64,000 bases of DNA from Cellulomonas sp. JH27-2 (lineage in GTDB: Bacteria; Actinomycetota; Actinomycetes; Actinomycetales; Cellulomonadaceae). The notes under the pieces are model-generated. The model did not search any database and was not told where the DNA came from. It was given only the letters and a program-made list of their open reading frames with translations. Shown here piece by piece: positions 50,538-60,127 of the stretch (position 1 is the first letter of the stretch; each line of letters starts with the position of its first letter). The stretch spans positions 806,001 to 870,000 of the forward strand of contig NZ_JACYFR010000002.1 in NCBI RefSeq assembly GCF_014837175.1, given 5' to 3'. Position numbers and translations under genes: made by a program.

Positions 50538-52299
50538 GTTCCGGTTCGACGGCTCCCCGGCCGATGCGTCCGCCGTGGACCGGATGACGGCGTGCATGGT
50601 GCACCGCGGTCCGGACGGATCGGGGTTGTGGGCGCGCGGGCCGGTGGCGCTCGGGCACCGCCGGCTGTCGATCATCGACCTGTCCGCGGCGGGCTCGCAG
50701 CCGATGGTCGACTCCCCCGAGGCGCTGTCCGTCGTCTTCAACGGCTGCATCTACAACTACGAGGCGCTGCGCGCCGAGCTGACGTCGGCCGGCCACCGGT
50801 TCTTCTCCCACTCGGACACCGAGGTGATCGAGAAGTCGTACGCGCAGTGGGGCGAGGACTTCGTCACCCACTTCCACGGCATGTTCGCGATCGCGATCTT
50901 CGAGCACCGCACGGGCCGCCTCGTCCTGGCGCGCGACCGTCTCGGCATCAAGCCGCTCTACCTCGACGAGCGTCCGGGCATGCTGCGCTTCGCCTCGACG
51001 ACGCAGGCGCTGCTCGCGGGTGGCGGCGTCGACACGTCGATCGACCGCGTGGCCCTGAGCCAGTACATGACGTTCCACTCGGTGGTCCCCGCCCCGCGGA
51101 CCATCCTGAGCGGTATCCGCAAGCTCCCGCCTGCGACCGTGCGTGTGGTCGAGCCCGACGGGCGCTCCCACGAGCGCGTCTACTGGCACGCGCCGTTCGA
51201 GCGTGACCCTGACCTCGCGTCGCGCTCGGCGCAGGACTGGCAGGAGGCACTGCTCGACGCGCTGCGGACCGCGGTGAAGCGGCGGATGGTGGCCGACGTG
51301 CCCGTCGGCGTGCTGCTGTCGGGCGGCATCGACTCCTCGCTGGTCGTCGCGCTGCTGGCAGAGGCCGGGCAGACGGGGTTGGCGACGTTCTCGATCGGGT
51401 TCGACTCGGCCGGGGGTGAGAGCGGCGACGAGTTCGAGTACTCCGACCTGGTGGCGCGCGAGTTCGGCACCGACCACCACCGCATCCGCATCGACTCGTC
51501 GCGCCTGCTGCCCGGCATCGACGGTGCCGTGCGCGCCATGAGCGAACCCATGGTGAGCCACGACTGCGTCGCGTTCTACCTGCTCAGCCAGGACGTGTCG
51601 CAGTCGGTGAAGGTGGTCCAGTCGGGGCAGGGCGCCGACGAGGTCCTCGGCGGCTACGACTGGTACCCGCCGCTGGCCTCCGTCCCGCGCGAGAACGCCG
51701 AGGAGCACTACGCGCGTGTCTTCTTCGACCGCCGCTGGGACGCGATGGGCGACGTCCTGAATCCCGACTGGATCTGCGCAGACGATGAGCCCAGCGCGTT
51801 CATCCGGCGCTCGTTCGGGGCGCCGGGCGCGGACACGTCGGTGGACGCCGCGCTGCGCAACGACACGACGGTGATGCTCGTCGACGACCCGGTCAAGCGG
51901 GTCGACAACATGACGATGGCGTGGGGACTGGAGGCGCGCGTGCCGTTCCTGGACCACGAGCTCGTCGAGCTCGCCGGTCGCATCCCGCCCGACCTCAAGC
52001 TCGCCGACGGCGGCAAGGGCGTGCTCAAGCGCGCCGCGCGCGGCGTGGTCCCCGACGCCGTCATCGACCGCACCAAGGGCTACTTCCCCGTGCCCGCCAT
52101 CCGCCAGCTCGAGGGCCCCTACCTGGACCGCGTGCGCGAGGCCCTGACCGATCCGGCGGCCAAGCGTCGCTCCCTGTTCCGCCCGGACACGGTGGACCGC
52201 TTCCTCGCAGACCCGAACACGACCCGCACGACGCTCGGCTCGAACGCCCTATGGCAGCTGGCCCTCCTGGAGCTCTGGCTCCAGGAGCATGCGGACTGA
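50518..52299 (+). CDS. Asparagine-synthase-like amidotransferase (NAGGN amidotransferase type)
   Basis: 593 residues from GTG 50518 (AGGAG 5 nt upstream), so the start is followed by Cys2, the Ntn glutaminase nucleophile. The glutaminase domain has MCGLAGEF, HRGPD and NGCIYNYEALR. The synthetase domain has the ATP pyrophosphatase loop VLLSGGIDSSLV, and the later VVQSGQGADEVLGGYDWYPP and EARVPFLDHELVE motifs. The protein most resembles AsnO-type N-acetylglutaminylglutamine amidotransferases more than biosynthetic AsnB (family judgement from motifs). It should amidate the carboxylate made or exposed by the preceding ligase fusion. Confidence 0.9.
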   Translation: MCGLAGEFRFDGSPADASAVDRMTACMVHRGPDGSGLWARGPVALGHRRLSIIDLSAAGSQPMVDSPEALSVVFNGCIYNYEALRAELTSAGHRFFSHSDTEVIEKSYAQWGEDFVTHFHGMFAIAIFEHRTGRLVLARDRLGIKPLYLDERPGMLRFASTTQALLAGGGVDTSIDRVALSQYMTFHSVVPAPRTILSGIRKLPPATVRVVEPDGRSHERVYWHAPFERDPDLASRSAQDWQEALLDALRTAVKRRMVADVPVGVLLSGGIDSSLVVALLAEAGQTGLATFSIGFDSAGGESGDEFEYSDLVAREFGTDHHRIRIDSSRLLPGIDGAVRAMSEPMVSHDCVAFYLLSQDVSQSVKVVQSGQGADEVLGGYDWYPPLASVPRENAEEHYARVFFDRRWDAMGDVLNPDWICADDEPSAFIRRSFGAPGADTSVDAALRNDTTVMLVDDPVKRVDNMTMAWGLEARVPFLDHELVELAGRIPPDLKLADGGKGVLKRAARGVVPDAVIDRTKGYFPVPAIRQLEGPYLDRVREALTDPAAKRRSLFRPDTVDRFLADPNTTRTTLGSNALWQLALLELWLQEHAD

Positions 52300-52309
52300 C
52301 CAGCGCCCT

Positions 52310-52627
52310 TCACCGCGAGGGCGCGGCCACCGGCTCGAGGGCCGCCACGCCGTCGTGGATGACAATCTCCTGATCGGGGCAGACCGGTCCGGGCACCACG
52401 ACGGACGTTCCTGAGGGGAACTCCACGAGGACGTCTCCGCGCGTGCAGCCTTTCCCGAGCAGGACGAGTCCACCGTCGGCCGTCACCTCGTCCCGCCCGC
52501 CGTCGACCACGACGGTCACGTCGGTTCGGCTCTCGTTCCTGATGGACAGGTCCCCCGCAGAGCTGCACGCCGCGAGAGTCAGCGTGATGGCCGCCAGGCC
52601 ACCGAGCACGAGCAGTCGACGACTCAC
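52310..52627 (-). CDS. Small putative lipoprotein
   Basis: 105 residues from GTG 52627, with GGAGG about 5 nt upstream. The signal ends in the lipobox TLAAC (Cys about residue 21). The mature part (about 83 residues) has LSIRNESRTDVTVVVDGG and two further Cys (GKGCTRG and PVCPDQE) that may form a disulphide. It could be a small beta-sandwich, but no family is recognised. It converges with the amidotransferase gene 10 nt away. Confidence 0.75.
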   Translation of the reverse strand: MSRRLLVLGGLAAITLTLAACSSAGDLSIRNESRTDVTVVVDGGRDEVTADGGLVLLGKGCTRGDVLVEFPSGTSVVVPGPVCPDQEIVIHDGVAALEPVAAPSR

Positions 52628-52806
52628 GTGTTCCTCCCCTGCCGACCGGTCGGCCGTGCACCTTCGACGGTAGAGGCAGGTCACGCTCCCGTCCGGCCTC
52701 CCGAGGCATCCACACCGAATGCGCACAGGACGACCCTCCCCGGCCGCGCGGGCGCGACTTCCCTGCCGATCGGCGCCCCCGTACCGCGCTCAGGCAGGAT
52801 GGGTGG

Positions 52807-54681
52807 ATGAGCACCCAGGCACACGTGCCCACATTGGCCGAGCGACTCACGACCGCGTGGGGCAGCTGGGGCCCGACGATGACTCCCGACGCCCGGCGCG
52901 TCGCGTTCCTCAGCGATCGTTCCGGCGTCCCCGAGGTCTGGGTGCAGGACGTCGTGCTGGACGGCGAGCCACCGGACGCCGTCCGCATCCCGCTCTCGGA
53001 CGACCCGGTGATCCAGGTGACGTGGGCCGCGGACGGTGCGTGGCTCGCCTGCGCGGTCGCGACGGACGGCGGCGTGCGGACGCAGGTGTGGGTGGTCCGG
53101 CCCGACGGGACGGGTGCTCGCCGCATCGCCGGTGACGCCAGCGAGCACGCCGAGCTGGGACCCTGGGCGCGCAGCGGGCACCGCGTCGTCGTGACGTTCC
53201 CGTCGGTGAGCCCCGACGTTCCCGCCCGCTCGTACCTCGCGGACCCGTGGACGGGACGGCTGGACGAGCTGGCCGAGGGCGAGCTCATCCACGTCCTCGA
53301 CATCTCGCTCGAGGAACGCTTCCTGGTGATCGTCGACGGCGAGCGCGGGCGGCAGTTCTCGGTGGTCGTCGACCGGCTGACCGACGACCACTTCCCGCTG
53401 CTCCCTCACGGCACCGGCTCCACGGAGGTCGCGTTGGTGCGCCCCGCGCCCGACGGCGATGCCGGCCCGCTGTGGGCGTACCTGGCCAGCGACGTCGGCC
53501 TGTCCCGCAAGCAGCTCATCGGCCTGCCGTTCGGCCCCAACGGCTACCGGGGTCAGGAGCGCACGCTCGTGACCAGGGACGACGCGGAGCTGGAGGCGGT
53601 GGACGCCGACGACGCAGGCCGCCTGCTGCTGCTCGTCTGGAACGTGTCCGGCGCCAGCGAGCTCGAGCTGTTCGACACCACGACGCGCGAGCTGGTCCCG
53701 ATCACCGGCCTGCCCGGCCTCGTCGCGACCACGCCGGTCCTCAGCCGCGACGGCCGGTCCGTCATCCTGGGCGTCCAGGGACCTGAGCGCCCGCGCGAGC
53801 TGTGGCACCTCGACACCGACTCGCACGCGTGGACCCGCGTCACGGCCGGCCCGTACCCGGAGGACGACCTCGTCGTCCCGACGCTGCAGACGTTCACGAG
53901 CGACGACGGAACCCTGCTCTCGGGATGGCTCTACCGCGCGCCCGGCGTTGACGGCCCCGGAGCTGCGGCGCTCTGGCTCCACGGCGGGCCCGAGTCGCAG
54001 GAACGTCCGACGTTCGACGCCCAGCACCAGGCGCTCGCAGCAGCCGGCATCTCCGTGTTCGCCCCGAACGTGCGCGGTTCCAGCGGGTTCGGTCGCGACT
54101 TCGTGCACGCCGACGACCTCGAGGGCCGCTACGGCGCGTTCGCGGACGTCACCGCGGCGGCGCAGCACCTGATCGAGACGGGTATCGCCGATCCCGGACG
54201 CATCGCGGTCACGGGCCGCTCCTACGGCGGCTACCTGGTGCTCGCTGCCCTCGCGTTCACGCCCGACGTCTTCGCCGCCGGCGTCGACATCTGCGGCATG
54301 AGCGACCTCGTCACGTTCTACCGCGACACCGAGCCGTGGATCGCCGCCGCGGCGGTCTCCAAGTACGGCCACCCGGAGCGCGACCGCGCACTGCTGGAGG
54401 ACATCTCCCCGCTGCGCGAGGCCGACGCCATCACCGCTCCCCTGCTCGTCGTCCACGGCGAGCTCGACACCAACGTCCCCATCGGCGAGGCACACCAGAT
54501 CGTCGCCGCCCTGCGCGAGCGCGACCACCCGGTCGAGTACCTGGAGCTCCCCGGCGAAGGCCACGAGTACCGCCGGGCAGCATCCCGCACCCTCCTGGTC
54601 GAGACGGTCGTCGACTTCCTCACGGCTGCGATGCACGTTGCCACGCCCGACGAGGCCGCCGCGCCAGCCCCACCGGGCTGA
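52807..54681 (+). CDS. S9 family serine peptidase (acylaminoacyl-peptidase type)
   Basis: 624 residues. An N-terminal beta-propeller-like region (to about residue 370) is followed by the alpha/beta-hydrolase catalytic domain with Ser472 in GRSYGGYL, Asp554 in GELDTN and His586 in GEGHEY. The start has a weak -10 (CAGGAT) 6 nt upstream. S9 enzymes cleave small peptides. Its place just after the peptide-amidation genes suggests it may process or recycle that product, as the M42-type hydrolase does in the NAGGN cluster of pseudomonads (analogy only). Cytosolic, no signal peptide. Confidence 0.9.
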   Translation: MSTQAHVPTLAERLTTAWGSWGPTMTPDARRVAFLSDRSGVPEVWVQDVVLDGEPPDAVRIPLSDDPVIQVTWAADGAWLACAVATDGGVRTQVWVVRPDGTGARRIAGDASEHAELGPWARSGHRVVVTFPSVSPDVPARSYLADPWTGRLDELAEGELIHVLDISLEERFLVIVDGERGRQFSVVVDRLTDDHFPLLPHGTGSTEVALVRPAPDGDAGPLWAYLASDVGLSRKQLIGLPFGPNGYRGQERTLVTRDDAELEAVDADDAGRLLLLVWNVSGASELELFDTTTRELVPITGLPGLVATTPVLSRDGRSVILGVQGPERPRELWHLDTDSHAWTRVTAGPYPEDDLVVPTLQTFTSDDGTLLSGWLYRAPGVDGPGAAALWLHGGPESQERPTFDAQHQALAAAGISVFAPNVRGSSGFGRDFVHADDLEGRYGAFADVTAAAQHLIETGIADPGRIAVTGRSYGGYLVLAALAFTPDVFAAGVDICGMSDLVTFYRDTEPWIAAAAVSKYGHPERDRALLEDISPLREADAITAPLLVVHGELDTNVPIGEAHQIVAALRERDHPVEYLELPGEGHEYRRAASRTLLVETVVDFLTAAMHVATPDEAAAPAPPG

Positions 54682-54690
54682 CCTGCACCG

Positions 54691-55103
54691 TCACACGCCG
54701 TGCGCGATGCCTGCCATGACGAGCGCCGCGTCGACGAGCTCGACGCGCGGAATCCCGCCGAGCACCTCGACCGCGTGCCATCGGGCCACATCCGTGCTGC
54801 CACCGACCTCGTCGCACAGCTCTCCGCCCAGACGCGTGCGCGATACACGATCCGGATGCCCTGCCGCGGTGCACCTGACGGCCCGGGCATGACGATCGAG
54901 TCGACACCGAGCAGCTCCCCCAGGCGCGACGCGGTAGCCGGACTCCTCCTGGACCTCACGAGCGGCAGCATCCGCGGGCTCCTCGCCGAGTTCGATGCCG
55001 CCGCCCGGCAAGGTCCAGCGATGGTCGTCCGGATCACTCAGCCGTGCCAGCAGCACCGCGCCCTGATCGTCCGTGATGACGGCGTAGCGGTGGCGGGAGA
55101 CAT
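54691..55103 (-). pseudogene. Nudix hydrolase gene with several single-base frameshifts
   Basis: The Nudix box GGGIELGEEPADAAAREVQE continues as ESGYRVA, and the conserved start strand RHRYAVITDDQG and later strand LLGVDSIVMPG...GIRIVYRARV are all present but in different frames. Going 5' to 3' on the minus strand from ATG 55103, one base is missing just after the start, one extra base sits near 54938, and one base is missing near 54829. After that the frame ends normally with GGELCDEVGG...VELVDAALVMAGIAHGV at TGA 54691. Without correction the only start in the main frame is GTG 55056, which would lose the first strand. Either a decayed gene or local sequence errors. Confidence 0.7.
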
Positions 55104-55135
55104 GCTGATGGCTGCCACGGGAGGCGGAGCCGACG

Positions 55136-55326
55136 GTGACGAATGAGCGAGTCGTCTACATCGATGCCACGACGGGCGTGCCGCTCCCCTCGCGTGGAAG
55201 ACGAAGGCCTTGACAGAGGAGCAGATCGCTCGCATCCGCAGGATGCAGGCGCGGATCGACTCCGAGCTCGCGCCGAAGTACGGCGTCCCTCTGCCCGCGT
55301 CGTCACACATCGTCTCCAAGGACTGA
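55136..55326 (+). pseudogene. Small gene with probable one-base deletion
   Basis: GTG 55136 has GGAGGCGGAG just upstream. The first frame reads VTNERVVYIDATTGVPLPS and then hits TGA within about ten codons. A second frame picks up with AWKTKALTEEQIARIRRMQ and runs to TGA 55324-55326 (HIVSKD). The joined length (191 nt) is one short of a multiple of three, so one missing base near 55192 would make a 63-residue protein. It is divergent from the Nudix gene, which has its own frameshifts. Confidence 0.6.
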
Positions 55327-55351
55327 CGGGCCGACCGGATCGAGTTGGTGC

Positions 55352-55837
55352 TCAGGGCTCAGACCGGCGTCTGCTCGCGTCTTCCCGTGGCTCCGGGGAC
55401 TCGCCCAGAGCGAGCTGCCCGAGCAGAGCCCGCAGCCGGGACGCGCCATCGTCCCCCAAGCCGGCGAGGAAGGCCTGCTCGGCCTCGTCGCTCGCACGGG
55501 TGGCCTGGTCTAACACCGTGCGGCCGGTCGCGGTGAGCTCGACGACGTTGCGTCGTCGGTCGGCGCTGTCCGGGCGCCGGACGACGAGCGACTTGGCCTC
55601 GAGCACGTCGAGGAGACCGACCATCGAGGTGCGGTCGACGCCGAGACGACGAGCCGCCTGCTGCTGGGACTCGGGCTCACGGTCGGCGAGCATCAGGAGC
55701 ACACCGAGCTCGCGGACCGTCACCCCGGTGGGCGCCATGTACTCCTCGTGCAGCTCCTCGAGCGCGAGCATCGCGTGCTTGAGCAGGTAGCCGAGGCGTC
55801 GACCCAGCGCCGGCCCAGGATCCCGATCGTCCGCCAT
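55352..55837 (-). CDS. MarR family transcriptional regulator
   Basis: 161 residues from ATG 55837. Winged-HTH: VRELGVLLMLADREPESQQQAARRLGV (DNA-recognition helices), DRTSMVGLLDVLEAKSLVVRR and wing PDSADRRRNVVELT, followed by a C-terminal dimerisation helix. A TAGAAT -10 hexamer 6 nt before the ATG gives a leaderless transcript. It is divergent from the SDR gene, and the palindrome at 55862-55882 in the shared region is its likely operator, allowing control of both genes. Confidence 0.93.
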   Translation of the reverse strand: MADDRDPGPALGRRLGYLLKHAMLALEELHEEYMAPTGVTVRELGVLLMLADREPESQQQAARRLGVDRTSMVGLLDVLEAKSLVVRRPDSADRRRNVVELTATGRTVLDQATRASDEAEQAFLAGLGDDGASRLRALLGQLALGESPEPREDASRRRSEP

Positions 55838-55861
55838 GCGCTCATTCTAGGGTGTACGCTA

Positions 55862-55882
55862 ATCATCAGCGGTACTGATGAT
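55862..55882. promoter_or_regulatory. MarR operator candidate and divergent promoters
   Basis: Arms ATCATCAG (55862-55869) and CTGATGAT (55875-55882) are perfect inverted repeats around CGGTA. The site lies between the marR -10 hexamer (TAGAAT, minus strand, 55844-55849) and the ribosome site of the SDR gene, so a MarR dimer could block both promoters. Confidence 0.75.
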
Positions 55883-55899
55883 CACTAGGAGGACTCGAT

Positions 55900-56718
55900 A
55901 TGCCCACCATCCTGCTCACCGGCTCCACCGGGCTCGTCGGCTCGCGACTGCTGCCCCGCCTCCTCGATGCCGGCTTCGCGGTGCGAGCCCTGGTCCGCCG
56001 GGACGTCGCGCTGCCCGACGGCGCGACCGCGGTCCGAGGCGACCTGGACGACACCGCGACGCTGCGCGAGGCCATCGAGGGGGTCGACGCGGTCGTCCAC
56101 CTGGCGGCGCTGTTCCGCACCGGCGACGACGCTGCCATCTGGCGGGCCAACCACGACGGCACCCGCCACCTCGTGGAGGCCGTCGCCGCCTACGCGCCCG
56201 ACGCACGGTTCGTCATGGCGAGCACGGGGCAGGTCTACGACGCCACGGCGGACCGACCGGCCCGGGAGGACGACGACTGCTCCCCCGCCCACGCGTACCC
56301 CGCGAGCAAGATCGCCGCGGAGAAGCTGGTGCGCGAGAGCGGTCTGACGTGGGCCATCCTGCGCCTGCCGTTCGTCTACGGCGACGGCGACGGTCACCTC
56401 GCCTCGATCCCCACCCTTGCGACGCGCTTCGGCCTCCACCCCGCGCACACCTACTCCGTCGCCCACCACCGCGACATCGCGGCGATGGTGGCGCTGGCGC
56501 TGTCGGGAGTGGCCGACGGACGCACGGTGAACGTGACCGACGACGCTCCCGTGACCGTGTGGGAGATGGCCGCGCTCGCCGGGGACCCGATCCCGGGCTC
56601 GACCGCACCACTCGAGAACCCCTGGTCAGGCCGCATGGACGGATCGCTCGCGCGCGAGCTCGGCTTCCAGCCCAGCGTCCCGACGATCCGGGCCGCCGTA
56701 GCGGAGGGAATCCTCTGA
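55900..56718 (+). CDS. NAD(P)-dependent epimerase/dehydratase-like SDR protein
   Basis: 272 residues; GGAGG about 8 nt before ATG 55900. Extended SDR fold: dinucleotide motif GSTGLVGSRLLPRL, VVHLAALFRTG, then the catalytic YPASK pair (Tyr/Lys), and LRLPFVYGDGDGHL. The C-terminal substrate domain is short. Substrate unknown. It is regulated by the divergent MarR gene, so the enzyme probably acts on the MarR effector or a product of its metabolism (inference). A strong hairpin follows. Confidence 0.88.
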   Translation: MPTILLTGSTGLVGSRLLPRLLDAGFAVRALVRRDVALPDGATAVRGDLDDTATLREAIEGVDAVVHLAALFRTGDDAAIWRANHDGTRHLVEAVAAYAPDARFVMASTGQVYDATADRPAREDDDCSPAHAYPASKIAAEKLVRESGLTWAILRLPFVYGDGDGHLASIPTLATRFGLHPAHTYSVAHHRDIAAMVALALSGVADGRTVNVTDDAPVTVWEMAALAGDPIPGSTAPLENPWSGRMDGSLARELGFQPSVPTIRAAVAEGIL

Positions 56719-56729
56719 GGTGAGGCACG

Positions 56730-56767
56730 ACGAGGGGGGACGCGCCGATCAGCGCGTCCCCCCTCGT
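56730..56767. terminator. 16-bp hairpin between SDR and sufT genes
   Basis: ACGAGGGGGGACGCGC (56730-56745) and its exact complement (56752-56767) enclose a 6-nt loop. It starts 11 nt after the SDR stop and 24 nt after the sufT end on the other strand, so it terminates both converging transcripts. GC-rich, no U-tract. Confidence 0.9.
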
Positions 56768-56791
56768 CCGGCGTGCAGGCGCCGACGACCG

Positions 56792-57099
56792 TCAGATGTT
56801 GAAGCCCAGGGCCCGCATCTGCTCCTTGCCGTCCGTGGTGATCTTCTCCGGGCCCCACGGCGGCATCCACACCCAGTTGATGCGGAAGCCGTCGACGAGC
56901 CCGTCGAGAGCCTGGGCCGACTGGTCCTCGATGACGTCGGTCAGCGGGCAGGCCGCCGACGTGAGCGTCATGTCGATGACGGCGGTGTTGGTCTGGTCGA
57001 GCACGATGCCGTAGACGAGCCCGAGGTCGACGACGTTGATGCCGAGCTCGGGGTCGATGACGTCGCGCATGGCCTCTTCGACGTCTGCGACGGTGGTGG

Positions 57100-57103
<4 letters not shown>
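56792..57103 (-). CDS. sufT: SufT-type metal-sulfur cluster assembly protein (DUF59/MIP18)
   Basis: 103 residues. DUF59 motifs: DVIDPELGINVVDLGLVYGI near the N-terminus and a Cys in the SAACPLTDV segment. Such proteins help mature iron-sulfur proteins. It overlaps sufU by 4 nt (ATGA) and is the last gene of the sufRBD-ferredoxin-CSUT operon. Confidence 0.93.
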
Positions 57104-58940
<1,837 letters not shown>

Positions 58941-58947
58941 CTACCGG

Positions 58948-59002
58948 CCGACGATTCCGAAGGCTCTGCTCGTCTGACGCTCAGAACCTTCGGAATCGTC
59001 GG
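58948..59002 (-). other. Intra-operon hairpin between sufC and sufS
   Basis: CCGACGATTCCGAAGG (58948-58963) and its exact complement (58987-59002) form a 16-bp stem with a 23-nt loop. It lies in the 92-nt gap after sufC and before sufS in the transcription direction. There is no U-tract. It could be a partial terminator, an RNA processing or stability element, or a regulator-sensitive structure. Confidence 0.8.
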
Positions 59003-59017
59003 TGACGTGCGTCCGTC

Positions 59018-59779
59018 TCAGACCGTGGCGGTCGTCAGGAAGCGGTCGTAGCCCTCGTTCTCGAGGCGCTCGGCGAGCTCGGGCCCGCCCTCCTCGGCGA
59101 CCTTGCCGTCGACGAAGACGTGCACGAAGTCGGGCTTGATGTAGCGCAGGATGCGCGTGTAGTGCGTGATGAGCAGCACGCCCACCTCGCTGTTCTCGCG
59201 GACGCGGTTGACACCCTCGGACACGATGCGCAGCGCGTCGACGTCGAGACCGGAGTCGGTCTCGTCGAGGATCGCGAACTGGGGCTTGAGCAGCTCCATC
59301 TGCAGGATCTCGTGGCGCTTCTTCTCACCGCCGGAGAAGCCCTCGTTGACCGAGCGCTCGGCGAACGAGGAGTCCATGCGCAGGTTGTCCATGGCGCTGC
59401 GGACGTCCTTGACCCAGGTGCGCAGCGCGGGGGCCTCGCCGTCGATCGCGGTCTTGGCGGTGCGCAGGAAGTTCGACACCGAGACGCCGGGGACCTCGAC
59501 CGGGTACTGCATGGCCAGGAACAGGCCGGCGCGGGCGCGCTCGTCGACGGACATCGCCAGGACGTCCTCGCCGTCGAGCGTGACGGTGCCCGAGGTGACC
59601 GTGTACTTGGGGTGGCCGGCCAGCGAGTAGGCCAGCGTGGACTTGCCGGACCCGTTGGGGCCCATGATGGCGTGCGTCTCGCCGCTGCGGACGGTCAGGT
59701 CGACGCCGCGCAGGATCTGCTTCGGGCCTTCCTTCGTCTCGACGCTGACGTGCAGGTCGTGGATCTCCAGGGTGGACAT
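59018..59779 (-). CDS. sufC: SufC ATPase
   Basis: 253 residues. ABC ATPase with Walker A GPNGSGKST, the SufC-type signature region FSGGEKKRHEIL, Walker B FAILDETDSGLD and switch His in LITHYTRI. Forms the SufBCD complex that builds Fe-S clusters, with ATP hydrolysis driving the conformational change. 15 nt after the Rieske ferredoxin gene. Confidence 0.97.
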   Translation of the reverse strand: MSTLEIHDLHVSVETKEGPKQILRGVDLTVRSGETHAIMGPNGSGKSTLAYSLAGHPKYTVTSGTVTLDGEDVLAMSVDERARAGLFLAMQYPVEVPGVSVSNFLRTAKTAIDGEAPALRTWVKDVRSAMDNLRMDSSFAERSVNEGFSGGEKKRHEILQMELLKPQFAILDETDSGLDVDALRIVSEGVNRVRENSEVGVLLITHYTRILRYIKPDFVHVFVDGKVAEEGGPELAERLENEGYDRFLTTATV

Positions 59780-59794
59780 ACGGGTTCTCCTAGC

Positions 59795-60127
59795 TCACAG
59801 GGGGGCGTCGACGTCGACGAGCACACGCTCGCCGTCGACGGTCACGGGGTAGACGGGCACGGGGGTCATGGCGGGCGGGCTCAGCGGCTTGCCGGTGCGC
59901 AGGTCGAACCTCGACCCGTGCAGCCAGCACTCGACCGTGCAGCCCTCCACCTCGCCGTCGGACAGCGAGACGGCCCCGTGGGAACAGATGTCACTGATGG
60001 CGTGCAGCTCGCCGTCCTCGTCGCGGACCATCGCGACCTCGACGGTGCCGGACTCGGCCTCCAGCTCCACCAGCAGCGTGCCGCCGGTGGGGACGTCGGA
60101 GGTCATGCACGCAAGCTGGGCGGTCAT
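59795..60127 (-). CDS. Rieske [2Fe-2S] ferredoxin within the suf operon
   Basis: 110 residues. Rieske motif C48-x-H50-x16-C67-x2-H70 (DICSHG, then ECWLHGS), in a small NirD/ferredoxin-like Rieske fold. It overlaps sufD by 4 nt (ATGA), so it is an integral operon gene. It may donate electrons for cluster synthesis or be an early client for [2Fe-2S] insertion (inference). Similar suf-linked Rieske ferredoxins occur in other actinobacteria. Confidence 0.93.
   Translation of the reverse strand: MTAQLACMTSDVPTGGTLLVELEAESGTVEVAMVRDEDGELHAISDICSHGAVSLSDGEVEGCTVECWLHGSRFDLRTGKPLSPPAMTPVPVYPVTVDGERVLVDVDAPL

Noticed and set aside
47856..50750. A 964-codon minus-strand frame opposite the ligase fusion
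   Set aside because: Low-complexity antisense shadow of a gene with two recognisable enzyme domains.
46893..54681. Secondary-metabolite cluster covering metallopeptidase to S9 peptidase
   Set aside because: Only the ligase fusion and amidotransferase are coupled; the others have separate promoters or strands and no tailoring or resistance genes are present.
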